Under the pieces are notes generated by a model. It was given only the letters and a program-made list of their open reading frames with translations. It was not told where the DNA came from and did not search any database. The translations under genes were made by a program, and so were the position numbers. Shown here piece after piece: positions 22,730 through 34,214 of a stretch of DNA of 64,000 nucleotides. Each line of letters opens with the position of its first letter. Position 1 is the stretch's first letter. Origin of the DNA: Isoetes taiwanensis (lineage: Eukaryota > Streptophyta > Lycopodiopsida > Isoetales > Isoetaceae); assembly GCA_021234155.1 (NCBI GenBank), contig JAJEKV010000049.1, positions 8,778,036 through 8,842,035 of the forward strand, given 5' to 3'.

Positions 22730-25700
22730 TCACTTCACCGAGATAGATTGTCTGTTGTTATTAGGAAAGAAAACTTTCGTGGGGAATGTGCACCCAGATA
22801 ATGATCCTTCTATACATTTGCAAAAGCGTTCTCCATCAACGGGAATGAAGCGTTCTCCATCAACTGGGAATGAAATCAAGCCGGTAGTGCAAAGTCAAAA
22901 TTAGGCGATATTCCTACCTGAGGAAACCAATATACTTGTTGGATTTTTAGTTTGTCCCACACCGTGGTGCTTGGAAGTGAAATGCATGACACAAACTACC
23001 TTGTCTATATCAATGTGCCCTGGGGTCTCATATCTCTCGACAGTCACAGCAATTCCTGAACCATCTGACAGGCCAAAGACAGACTGTATTTTTCTGTGAA
23101 TGTAAGATGTGAATAAGATATAATTTATCATTTATCTGGCAAGTGTCATGTATATTTCTTCCTTACCCTTTGCCAAATGTTGGCTCTCCTAGTATAACTG
23201 CTCTTTGATTGTCTTTTAGTGTTCCGGCTAAGATTTCACTTGCACTAGCTGTTCCTTTATTCACCTGCACTCAATAAGAGCACAAAACAATTGACGCAAA
23301 AGCCTTGTGACCCGAGTCACAATTAGCATTCTCACTACTAATTGTCATCAATTAAATTTGCATTTGGGGGACAGCTTATGAACAACAAAGCCGTGATCAA
23401 AGCTTATGAACAACAAAGCCATGATCAATTACCAGCACTTTCGAAACAAGAACTCCTGTACCATCTGCCTCATATATGTCACGAACACCTAATAACACCT
23501 TTATCCAGCCTGTGCAATGCAAATAATTTGAAGGATTAACCATATGCTCAAAACGCAAAAAATACATATATATTTAATCTGTTATGTGCACATACCACAT
23601 CTTTGCTATGTCAATAGCTGCCGGAAAAAACCCACCACTGCAGATAATAACAAAATTCAATATCGTTTCTGTAGAAAACTAAAGCCTCCTTTGTAGAACT
23701 CTATACCCATTGTTTCTAATGTCAAGGATATAGGCATTTGCCCCACTTTCCCGCAAGGCTTCAACAGCGTCTTTGAGAGCTCCTGCATAGAAATTGGGGG
23801 AAGCTTGATCAGAATTTGTGACCCTGTGGAACAACAGAAAGGGAAATGCAAAGGTTTTCAACAAATTATAACATCTTTACGCTCAAGGGTGGGCTCAATT
23901 CCTTTCACTTTAGCTCCCAAAGAAAGCTCATTGTGCCCTATCTTGGGATATGGTACTTATGTATCAAATGAACTCAGAAATATACAGACCTACAAAACAC
24001 CGCTAGACAAGAATATGAATCCAGATCAGGCACTTCATCACCAGACTGAGGTATTTCAGAACTGCCACTATTATTTGAATCTAACCTTCGTTGAAAAGAA
24101 GGTGACAATATTCCGTAAAACAATTCCACATTCTTGCATGTGATATGAAATTAAGATTATGGATGAAAGGGCAGCAGTCAAGTACGATAAGCATTTTGAT
24201 TGAATGTCGATAGACGTATGTAGCCCAGTCTGAATGGGAAACTCTCTCCATTTGGCACATCACAGAGGTACCACTGTACTGGATTAAGTGTTATCTTCTC
24301 TCTCCTATTAAAAAATAATTAACTGGATTAAAACTTCTGCAGACACAAGCTCATACATCACGTAATGAAAAGTTCCCAGTAATAATGGACAAATCTCCAC
24401 TGCCTATTTAATAAGTTGAAAATTGAGTATATTCTAAGAGGCTCACATTAATGCATAGTCTTTTTTTTTTATTGATCCTTGCACTGTACTGTCAGCTTGA
24501 CCACCGTGCTTTCTGGGCCTCTGTTTGCAGGTTCAAGTTTAATTCACCCAACCAACATTTCTGTTAATGCACATGGTATAGTCACTTAAACTTACTGTAA
24601 CCATTGTGCAGCCTCGTACAAGCTCATTCCTTGTGTGCTTCTTCCATCAATACTTAGAACAACATCTCCAGGCAAAATACCAGCACGAGCAGCAGGACCC
24701 CCCAGCAGAGGAGCTACCACTACAAGCTCAGATGTCGCTGAACTGGAGTTCATATCAAATCCAACCTCCAATCCAACTCCAGTAATCGCACCACTGGTAC
24801 CAGACTAACTTATACAAAGGAAGCCAACCCAAAACAACAAAAGGAATTATACCCAGAAAGTATATAAAACTATTTGCTATAAAGCCACATGAGGCACTAG
24901 AATCTATTTGATTAACTAGAATGTCCAATCAAGTTTGCTTTAATATCCTATCAACACTTTGCATTCAAGATAGCCACTTGCATTCAAGGATAAAAAATCT
25001 CCATACCACTAGGCTTCTGAACTTTTCTGGCTCTAAGAAACGTGTGAAGGGATCCTGTAATGTTTCCAACATTTTCCGGATTGCAGCATCTGAAAATAAA
25101 TCGTATGACTCAAGTATTGAACTTATAGTGTGCCGCTGCTTGTCAAAATGTACATACATGTATCCTCCCGTGTTCTCATTGGCTCATTGCGAAGAGCATC
25201 CTCTCTGTATCGAAACCAGTTCTGTCCATTAAATTTTTTATCAACATAAGCACGATCAATTGTCCTCCAAGCCTCCAAAAACAATAGATTCTCCTCTGTA
25301 AGTGCCCCTGAGATTTTAGAATAAGACAAAAATAAGAAAAAAATCAACGTTGCTTGGCTGCTAAGATTCCTATTAACAAAGTACTCGATTTTTGTAGTGG
25401 CCAAGCCAGCTTATAATACAGAAAATGCTAAGCCGCAGAAAGCCATACATGGGATAGAGAGAGAGACCATAAATGGAGTTCTCTTCATCATGAAAGTTAT
25501 TGTTGCCAAGCCGATGACACAACAATACTTCTTTCTGTACCTTATCGTGTGTACCAGCCACTGTTTTGTTAACCCTAAGTTTGATGTGCCACTAAGTCTT
25601 CATATGAAAGTGCTTGCAGTAGTATTCAACACATCAAAGTGTCCTAAAAAAGATGCTAAAATAACAATTTGGTTTAAGCTTTGTTTAATGGTCTCCTCAC

Positions 25701-26146
25701 ATTTCGGTATCTCCCTAGATCTACGCTAATACTGTCTAGAAGAAAACTTTGGAGCTTTGACCGTATATGTTGCAAATTCAATAACAAAACATGAATATTG
25801 CCTATCAGAAAAGAAGAAAGGACTTATAAGCAGAAAGTGTAAAGCTGCCAGGACCAGCTGCAAGAAGTGACGCAGCAATGATGGAACTCATGCAAAAAAC
25901 CACTCCTTTTTTCTTCACGTCTTGCAAATAAAAAGCATGTAATACTCTAGCTTTCCACAACCATAAACGCCAGAAGGGATTTACAAGCCTTGATGACTCT
26001 TTCTGGATGATATAAAAGATTTGTTTGAAACATTTTGCTTGCCAAAGTCTTTTTGTCCTTTGTCTTTGTTTTCCTCTATCTGAACAAATGCAATAAACGG
26101 ATTTCCACCTAGCTGAACCATGTGAAGGTCGTCTCGAGTGTTCAAC
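22730..26146 (-). CDS. CTPA: C-terminal processing peptidase, chloroplast type (CTPA)
   Basis: Spliced S41-family serine peptidase gene. In plants this enzyme trims the C-terminus of the photosystem II D1 precursor in the thylakoid lumen. Exons in order: a basic N-terminal part with a hydrophobic segment '[19 protein letters not shown]' (transit and lumen-targeting region); '[21 protein letters not shown]' without its last residue (25300-25170); '[10 protein letters not shown]' (about 25095-25005); the PDZ domain (24805-24594, '[12 protein letters not shown]'); '[10 protein letters not shown]'; '[13 protein letters not shown]' (about 24300-24190); '[11 protein letters not shown]' and '[15 protein letters not shown]'; then '[12 protein letters not shown]' and 'GEPTFGKG' (23262-23168) with the catalytic Ser and Lys; '[19 protein letters not shown]'; and a C-terminal exon with 'ERFCKC' and stop at 22730. 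Splice sites are GT-AG where checked. The phase into the last exon is unresolved, and the real first exon lies beyond the inserted element. Confidence 0.8.
22826..22874. repeat. 24 bp tandem duplication at the CTPA last exon
   Basis: gcgttctccatcaac-ggaatgaa occurs twice in direct contact, one copy with an extra base. It spans the putative acceptor of the last CTPA exon, so it duplicates a possible splice site or adds about eight residues. Confidence 0.85.
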
Positions 26147-26187
26147 CTGAACATAAGAGGAAACTCTCGGAGTTAAACCTATAGCAT

Positions 26188-27150
26188 TCCCATCGATCCG
26201 AGACATCGGATCGCCATTCTAGAATGGGACGAGCATGCATGTTTTGCATGCATGCGGGCGGCGCATGCCCGTTTTGGTTGGGAGTTCGCTATTTTAGGCG
26301 GCGTTTACGCCCGACTTCTCATCGGCGCTTCCTCTTCTCTCTCAGCAGTACCTTATTCTCTTTGAATTGTTTCCAGGCAGGGGAGGGGCTTCTTCCTGCC
26401 TGGTTTGGCCAATTTGGCGTTTCTTTCATGCTGTCCTTTCTCGGCCTTTAGCCTTCATCCTGTGACCTTCGTCCTCGATCCTAGTTTGTTAAGGAAGTCC
26501 TTTGGTATTCGGGCGGTTTGTTGGTTTCATGCGAGTCCCATTCTAGAATCCCATCGATCCGAGACATCGGATCGCCATTCTAGAAGGGGACGAGCATGCA
26601 TGTTTTGCATGCATCGCGGTAGCGCATGCGTTTTGGTTGGGAGTTCGCTATTTTAGGCGTTTACGCCCGACTTCTCATCGGCGCTTCCTCTTCTCTCTCG
26701 CATACCTTATTCTCTTTGAACCCACCCTCCCCTTCTTTGTTATTGTATTTTTTATCGCGTGGCACACGTGTAATCAACCCCTCCACTCACGGGAGGTTAT
26801 TTTTGTCTTGTTGTTTTGTTGGTGATGTGCGTGTACGGGTTAGCGGCGGCATCTGTTTCGACTTTTCCATTCGTGGGTTTTGGGAGGCGATTTTTTATGC
26901 CTTCACGTTTGTCCAAGCCCCCTTGCGAAGGCTTATCACTAGGGTTTTTCCTCGAAAACCCGAAGGGCGGGTTTTTAATCCCTTGATAAGCTTTCAAGAG
27001 GTACACTAGCCCAGATCTCTATTAGCATTGTAATTTGTTGGGGTCCAAATGATATAATTGGATTTTCCCTTTATTTTTTATGGGTAGTTCGCATGTGTGC
27101 GGCTACCCACTATCCACCATTGTAGAAAATCTGCTGAGATGAATGAGAAG
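26188..27150 (+). mobile_element. Non-autonomous LINE-like element 5' of CTPA
   Basis: Begins with cccatcgatccgagacatcg, and this 5' module is repeated at 26549. Both modules carry gcatgcatgttttgcatgc and then a leader that matches the LINE 5' segment at 318-570. It ends with the hairpin block tcctcgaaaacccgaagg (about 26950), a gggtagttcgcatgtgtgcg stretch and tgagatgaat. An inverted relative lies at 39395-40045. It has leader and 3' end but no ORF2, so it looks like a deletion derivative of LINE lineage 2. It abuts the first recognised CTPA exon; the ATG at 26206 is provided by the element itself. Confidence 0.7.
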
Positions 27151-27159
27151 CAAGTCTAA

Positions 27160-28180
27160 AAATCAAGGAAGATTATTGCATTTCGATGAGTAATGTGAAT
27201 GATGGAAGATTATGTGGATGTGGATGCGCATTCATAAGCAACAAAAACCTGAGAAAACAAATAGAACGGAATTATGGCATACCTTGTATCCTTTGCATTC
27301 AACATGACAATGTCATTCAACATGTTGTTCAAGATGTCTGGAATGAAAGAGGACAGATGAGATGAAAAGTATCTCAAAAGTACACAGTTGACTTCCAACA
27401 AAAACATTTATCATGTCAAATCCTCATGACACGTCACATCATATCCTTCAATACAATCACATCACAAGTTTGCACTACTCTTCATTTCTTTTGTAAAGTC
27501 CTAAAGTTAGTCACTGATCTGAGCATTATAACACGCTGTCAAACTACCATTTAACCTCCCAGCCAGATAGACTTGAACACAAGTAGTATTTGAGGGGAAA
27601 CTAAACGAACAGGATCCAGCAAAAAGGAAAGCACTGATTATAAAAAGCACCATGCGCCAAATCATCGCCTCTCTTAAGAAGATGCATGAAATTGGCATTG
27701 TACACAGAGATGTAAACTCCTCGTAACTTGGTTGTGGTGACAAAGGCGGACTAAAGTTTATAGATTTTGGTGCGAAGAATCGACCTACGAGTTGGAAAGA
27801 ATTGTTTTCCAAATCGGGGCACTTCAAAAAAATGCGACAATTATGCTCGGGCAGGATGCAAACCGCTATAGATGGTCAGCAATAGCACTTTAAAAAAAAA
27901 GAATATACACAAGTAAGCACGATAACGGATGGGTGCAAAACTTTTTCGCTCAATTCAAGCGTAATCACCTCTCGAGCCATAAGCTTAAGAATTGAGGAAC
28001 TTGAACCGACACATGTTAGCTTTCATAGCCTAGACAAACGCACTTGTTACAAAAGATTCAATGCCATCCCCGGGATCAATGTCACAGTCCGGGTGGTCCG
28101 GCATGTAAGTGATATTTCGGCAAAACCCATTACTCTGTTAGGGCTAATATATTAGCAAGCAAGACCGGCGGTGTGATCCA
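27160..28180. other. No firm gene; possible CTPA upstream exon
   Basis: A minus-strand frame from 27827 to about 27640 begins MKCPDLENNSFQLVGRFF and is rich in Ser, Pro and Phe. It could be the displaced transit-peptide exon of CTPA, but I cannot show a splice link. Otherwise nothing is recognised. The region near 27975-28010 has a box-B-like GGTTCAAGTTCC on the minus strand without other tRNA features. Confidence 0.25.
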
Positions 28181-28189
28181 TTGCACCGA

Positions 28190-28690
28190 TCGGTATACTT
28201 ACTTCTCTCGAACAAAGAGTTTTTTGCCGAAACAGATCCCCAAGCATTTGAAAATCATTCCAAAAGTGCTCATTCCTAAGCCTATTCTTATCTCGTCCAT
28301 TTCGAAGTTCTTATCTGCCATTCTTATCTGTTCTTCCCAGAGCAGAGCCATGGCCAGAGAAACCGGTAATACCTAAAAAGGTCGAATAAAAAAAACAACA
28401 AAATGGGATTTTCCTTTGTAATCTCTTAGAATGCAATGTCTAAGACCACCGCTTTGATCATAACCGGAGTTTGAGCCTCGCATTTTGCTTCCAAATACCA
28501 TAACTTCCAACGCTACACACCTGACGGACATCTTTGGAATTTCCAAGTTTTTTCTCCACCGTAGATGAAATCAAATCGACTACTAGGCTCTCCACCTGCT
28601 CAATAATCCCACTGGCGAAACGTGGACACTCTCACGAAATTGCTTCAAAGTGTCCACTTGCGTTTGTGCAAACGTGCTAAAAAAGAGAGA
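28190..28690 (-). CDS. Hypothetical small spliced gene
   Basis: A minus-strand frame 'FASGIIEQVESLVVDLISST' with continuation to 'SKDVRQ' ends at a GT donor near 28518. A second stretch begins after TTTTTAG near 28383 and reads 'MALLWEEQIRMADKNFEMDE' and on to a stop after 'KKLFVREK' near 28190. The two join in frame. The first part is amphipathic-helical, the second ends hydrophobic and basic. The upstream frame is broken by a stop or frameshift near 28650. Family unknown. It may be the 3' part of a larger gene starting near 29300. Confidence 0.35.
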
Positions 28691-28699
28691 GATCGGATT

Positions 28700-29690
28700 T
28701 TAGAAAAAAGGTGCTTTGTTTGCACCCTTCAATCTGATTAGGCCATCGTGGGTCGTTCGATCTAAATTTGGATCCAAATCCAAGAATTACAATATAACAT
28801 TATAATATAGGATGTATAAAATTACTATATGGAATATCGTAATTCATACCATAAAAATATGTCTCGTGGAAACTATGATGTGTCAATCTAAAAAGTCCAA
28901 CCTGGATTTGGAGAAAATCAAACTGTTTGGTAAAAATCCGGTTGTCTAAACCGGGTTGAGAGGAACGCGAATCGTGTAAAAATGTTTCGTGCGTCTCGAC
29001 TCAGGAAGAAGATTCGACGAGAGGAGATCCGGTCCTAGCATCTTAGATGAAGTGGCGAGGGTCCTAAGATCTTGCACGGGTAGAATGCCGGTCGAAATTA
29101 GGTATGTTTGCACATCCTACTATGCTACTGCTGCTGCTGAAATTACAGCCTAAAAACGTAACTTCCAGATGGATGAAGGCCCTTTTCACGTAATGAAAGC
29201 GGCAAGCTAGCGCTCTAGGCTGAGCTTTGGCTATGGCAAGCCGAGCATTATCCAAGGGCAGAAAAGGCATGAAAATGAACCAATCTTCGTTATCCCTGCT
29301 TCTATTTCCATCATCTATTCTTCTTTTCAACTAGCCTTTCCATCATGTAATTCTAGATACCTTTTGCTATCAGATCATCTTCTGTCGCTAACAATTTTTG
29401 GAACTCCATCGTCACCATTATTGAAAGATTGAACAAAAATTGGACAAAAGAACAATAGGAAATCAGAGAAATCAGATTACTCAGATACTTGATTATATCA
29501 GAAAAATCGGTAACCTTGCCTCAGAAGGCTACAACTATAAATATATATCATTATCTGAATCTAATGCATGAGTTGCTCCAAAACTTAAGCTCCTAAGATT
29601 AAATTTAAGGAATTACTAAAACCTAACAACTTGATTCTCGCTTCTCATTTTAGCAATCCTAATACCTCCATTTAAAATGAGAGCATTTAG
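28700..29690. other. No firm gene; possible Copia 3' LTR
   Basis: A minus-strand frame at 29330-29064 is not recognised. The stretch 29350-29650 lies directly downstream (minus strand) of the Copia C-terminus and should hold its 3' LTR, but I could not define the ends. Confidence 0.3.
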
Positions 29691-30026
29691 AATTGATTGT
29701 CTCCAACCCGAGCCTCTGCAGAAAATTCTGAAACTTGGATTTCCCAATGCTTTTGTCATGACATCTACAAACATGTCTGAAGTATGACAGTATTGTAATT
29801 TGATGGTTCCCTGCTGTATGATGTTTCTAATGAAATGAAATTTCTTTCATCCTTTTATGATCTCAAGGGTCATCTGCATCTTGAATTGCTCCTTGATTAT
29901 CTACCATTACTGTCATGCCTGTATTTTTGTGAATTTGGACTTCTATAGCTATTCTCTGGGCCAGATATCTTCATTGAATGCATTTGCAATGGCATAGTAC
30001 TCAGCCTCAGTGCTTGATTGTGCTAC
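29690..30026 (-). mobile_element. Copia RNase H/C-terminal relic, distal half
   Basis: The minus-strand translation contains 'VAQSSTEAEYYAIANA' and later 'HFIRNIIQQGTIKLQY' and 'DVMTKALGNPSF'. These are the standard Ty1/Copia RNase H end (SSTEAEY) and the terminal HFIR...TKAL block. It is separated from the polymerase half (34819-35785) by a 4.79 kb insertion whose target duplication is TGTGCTAC. Confidence 0.9.
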
Positions 30027-30618
30027 CCCGGGGGGTTCACGTATGTATTCCGTAGAATACATGTGCGTGGACGGGAGAGTTTTTTCGAAAAAAAATAGTA
30101 CGTATACATGCGGGCGCTCATACGTTTTGGCGCCCAGATGTATGCATTTTCCACGGTCCAGGGATGGATTTCTTGGAGCTGCTAAGGCGTAAGAGTACGT
30201 TTTAGGGGTTTGAATCCGAAGCGCACATGCCAGAAAAACGTTTTAGGATTTGGTGTTTCGGAGGTAATGTTTTGATGTTTTTTCGTCCCTGCCACATAAA
30301 AATCTAGCACAGAGTTTAGTCATGAACGGATTAGGAAGTAGTTAGACGAGCAGCATAAACCATTGTTGATGCATTTGATTTTAAAGTCCATTTGCATTGT
30401 TGATGCTTTTTTTTTTTTGCAGGCCAAGCTTCCCCTTTCTCCATTTCGGCCTCCATTCTGTGAGATCCGTGGTGGAAATCTGATTTTTAGAGGGTTTTTG
30501 CATCTAAGTAAGGTCTGTTAAGATCAGTTTTGTGCATGCATGTCGGTAACGCTATACCTTCACAAGCAGCTCTCTAATATTACTTTGCTGTTTCTTTGCT
30601 TATGTCAGGTTGAAGAAA

Positions 30619-33110
30619 ATGGAAAGGACGATAGTTGTTAAGGTGAATGAAGGTTGTGGAATCGTGGCTGACCTTGGCCTCGTGATGGTGTCCCAAGAAT
30701 GCACTTACGTGGATGTCCGCAATGAAATAAGACAGGACGGGCTACTGGAGGATGAGAAAGAATTTGTATTTCTTGGAGATAGGGAAGTGGCCTTCACGTC
30801 AAGGCAGGAGGTAAGGTTTAAGGTTTGTGGTGACGAGGTTACTATCAAGGTGGTTGGAGAACCTGCACAAAAAAGGCAGAGGACTGTTGTTGAGAGCATT
30901 TCATCTCAAAATCTCCAATTTGAGATGGTAGACTAGACTGTCATAGCCGAGGAGCAGACCAATGAAGAGGTAAATCATGATGATGAACTTGTTCTCGTTG
31001 AAGATACCGCCTTTTTAGATGATGCATCAGATTTAAATTTTTCAAAGAATAGGTTGCTATCCAAGTTAGCAACAAGGTTTGATGTTGCCAAATGGCAAGT
31101 TGCTTTGAGGAAGTTAAGTTCAAAGCTGTAGCGAAAGAATCGAAAAGACAGGTTTGAATTGTGTTCTTACGATGCCCATGGTAAACCAGTATTTGCTATT
31201 TGGTGTCTTGAATGTGAGAAACGTTATGGTAAAGGTGGAGATGATACCTTGTGTAACTTTGAACGCAGCCACTTGAAGTCCAAGGGTCATGCCGATAATT
31301 ACGAGCGTAACCTCAAGTGTGAGGAGAAGGGAGAGCAGGGTGTGGAGAAGGAGGATCAGCCTTGCAATGTTGAGGAGGAGCTGGACATTTGCAAGGAGAA
31401 CCAAACTCTAGTAGAAAGTACATTAGCTGCTGCCATTGCAAAGTTTCAAGAAGAAACTAGGAATTTTTGATGTTGTGTTCAAGCTTTATGAGAGCAACAT
31501 TGGTGGATATGCTAAACTTGATGACGCGTTAGGTGTTGTTTGTGCCATGTGTGAAAGGCTTCTTGAACTGTTTCCAAGAACCGGAAGTCTTAATGGCCAC
31601 ATGAAAGATCATATTCTATCTAAGAGACACGTGCATCTTTGTCATGAATACGGGTAAGGAGTCAAGTGACCAAACGGCAAAGAGGTGGCGGGCCAAGAAA
31701 TGGGCTAGAAGCGGACCATAACAAGGAAAATTGCATTCTTTTTTGCAAGAGGTAACCTCTATTTTATTTGTTAGAAGTAGTGTTCACGTTTTAGCTGCTA
31801 TAATGTTGAATAATCTCACCTGATTCGGACTAATTTTGACATGAGCAGCAAATCCTCCGTGCCCTCCAAGCTCGAGCAGCCAAGCTTCATCAAGTAACAG
31901 ATTCACGTGAGTACTCTTAGTGGCTTCATAAGTGGTTTGTATTTTAAGTTTGTAGGGTATCTAGGGTTTCATTGTCGTATTTGATATGTAAACGTCCTTG
32001 GCTCTACTATCTTTGGGGCTTTTGGCGAAACAAATATAGGTATGGAGATAAAGTTAAGGATTTAAGACCCTTTTCCTCGCATGAGTGAAAGAAGGGACAC
32101 ATTGGTATTGTGAACCCGCATTGCAAAAGATACATTTGTAGTCGAGGTTTAATAGATAGAGATTAGTGGCTCGTTTAGGCATAAGAAATGCAAGAGGGTC
32201 AGATCTTAAAGGTGAACCCTTTGAAAATTATCAATGTTCTTTATGTGCCTTATTCAAAAGAGAGGGATTTTTACATGAGAGTGCATAGACGCAATAGATG
32301 ACAAGGTGGCAAGGGGATTTAGAACCACAAAATTATGTATTAGATCATATTACTTGAATGCAATTGAGATCAAGAAGATGGCCAGTCTGCAGTCATGAGG
32401 TAAGGAAGTTACATAAGGAATTAATGTTTTCCAAAATGAGAGTTCTTGCATTGTCCATGAAAGAAAGGTCGCTAAGAGGGTGTCCGGAGAGTCAATGAAC
32501 ATGAAAGAAAGGTCGCTAAGAGGGTGGGAGTCAATGAAAAAGATGTCGCCAGGTTCTGCCGCCAGACATAGTGGAGGCACATCGGCAAAGGTAAATTTAG
32601 TGGAAAACCAGCTCTTTGGGATTTTCTAAGGGACATAGCTCAAAACATAATCGGACCAGGCCATAAAAGAAGATACTGGAAACCACAAAGGCGTTGTTTG
32701 AAACAATTAAGATATGGGGAGGGAGAAGAATAGGGAAAGAGAGTAGGGAGCCCGTGGACTTAGTTAAACGCCCGCTTTTGAAGTTCAATTAAATCGGCAT
32801 ATTACAAGAAACATTGCGGCAAGGAGGACAAGTCCACTTGGTTTACTTATGATCCGGCCGATAATCGACTTATAGACCTCGAGTCTATCATATCTCTTGC
32901 ATCTTTAAGATATGAACCTGCCAAAAAAACATTTACCATCCGCATGATAATGACAGAGTGAATGAATAAGTTTGTCCGTGAAACGTAATATTGGTAGGGT
33001 AATATTAAATTAGACGTCTTCAAATGGTTGAATTACTCGCTACTAACTATCTCTTCTCTTTCATTTTTTTTGTAGGTGACAAGGGAAAGCGGAAGGAGCA
33101 GAAGGTCTAG
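30619..33110 (+). pseudogene. Transposon-borne gene, two zinc-finger-like motifs, disrupted
   Basis: One long frame opens at the ATG at 30619 (MERTIVVKVNEGCG) just after a CAG acceptor at 30607-30609. It runs past two in-frame TAG codons (30934-30936, 31129-31131) to 31470, then continues one frame over to 31653. The N-terminal 90 residues look like a small beta-rich domain. A first motif 'CLECEKRYG...SHLKSKGH' (C-x2-C-x18-H-x5-H) and a second 'CAMCERLLELF...HILSKRH' follow. Probable exons at 31849-31906 ('QILRALQARAAKLHQ') and 33076-33110 ('GDKGKRKEQKV', basic, stop at 33108) complete it. A leader exon may start near 30424. Unknown family, perhaps DNA-binding. The breaks could be decay or sequence error. 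Confidence 0.5.
32456..32543. repeat. 44 bp tandem duplication
   Basis: catgaaagaaaggtcgctaa recurs at 32456 and 32500 with matching flanks, inside the putative last intron of the transposon-borne gene. Confidence 0.85.
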
Positions 33111-34100
33111 GGAGTGTATAAGGTTCAGGCAGATATTTGTGAAGTACTTTATCAATGATCATTTATGATTAAAGCTACCATTTCAACAGTTTAAGTTTAA
33201 GAGCGGTTTTACGCTTGTATAAATCTCGTGCATGTTCTATTTGCTTTGCTTTACTTAATGCATTGTGCGTTGGAAACCGTGGATCTTGTTTAAACTTTAC
33301 TTTGAATGCAATAAACAGTGGCTACTGGTTGCTTGTGGAACTAGTTAGTTAGGTGTGCTTTAAGCCTTTCTGATTCCATTACTCGATGATTTATTTCTGC
33401 AGCATTTACAGAAGCATAATAAAATGCTTCCAAAACAGCAGATGCTGTTACCCTACACTCTACTTTTAAGGGCATGACGTGAAGACATAAGACATAATCA
33501 AAATCATACTTTAAAAACAACAAAACATAAACTGTTTGAAGTCTGGTTTCGGTTAAGAACATTACATAAAAGAAACATATTAAGAGACAAACTAAAACAC
33601 AAGAACAATGTCTGAAACTGCTTCATATTCATATTATAATAACATACTATACTTTACAAAAAGGAAGGTTCACACCTGCGCATGGCAGTTTACATCCCTG
33701 TTTTCATGGCCATTTACAAAAACAAAGCAGTCCTAAACATATCAGATCAGGAGCTTTACAAAAAAAAACAGATCAGGAGCTTTACAAAACAAGTTAGGGA
33801 GATTTCGTATGGTAAATAAAAAAACCTAAGCTATTATTATGGACGTCCTGGAGGCATAACCCGGGGCATAACTTAACAGATATCAGAATAACGGAGGCGG
33901 AACGGAGGTCGACTAACGGGAGGCTTCATCAAGCGCCCTGAGGGCACATACAGTTGTTCCCTCTTGCACGGATTTTCATTTCCAAAAGCCGCTCATCTGC
34001 GAGTCACCCGATCAACCCATTGCTGAACTTTTTCGATGATATGAGCTCCATGATCTTGTACGTGCACCACTTCCATGCGGAAAAATTTCGCGACAACCTT

Positions 34101-34214
34101 TTAGTGCCCTTTAGTGCCCTTGGGCTCTTCCTCGGTAGCCGCCTCTTCCTTCGGTGGAAGCGAGCCCACGGATTCTTCGATGGGCAGCCGGGCGGTGGTC
34201 TTAATCCGCGCCAT
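34101..34214 (-). other. 37-codon ORF starting MARIKTTARLP
   Basis: Minus-strand ORF inside the transposon, 37 codons and then TAA. It is highly charged (ends with a Glu-rich then Lys/Gly stretch). Its first residues resemble the histone H3 tail start, but the likeness ends after about nine residues. It may be the first exon of a minus-strand gene. A 10 bp tandem duplication (tttagtgccc twice) lies at its end and may have introduced the stop. Confidence 0.25.

Noticed and set aside
26224-27009. Cys/Phe/Leu-rich plus-strand ORFs
   Set aside because: They lie in the non-coding LINE-derived element, shift frame between its repeated modules and have no protein-like conservation.
31120-31404. Leu-rich minus-strand ORF opposite the zinc-finger-like gene
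   Set aside because: It is the antisense of the Glu/Lys-rich coding frame and has no splice or start context of its own.
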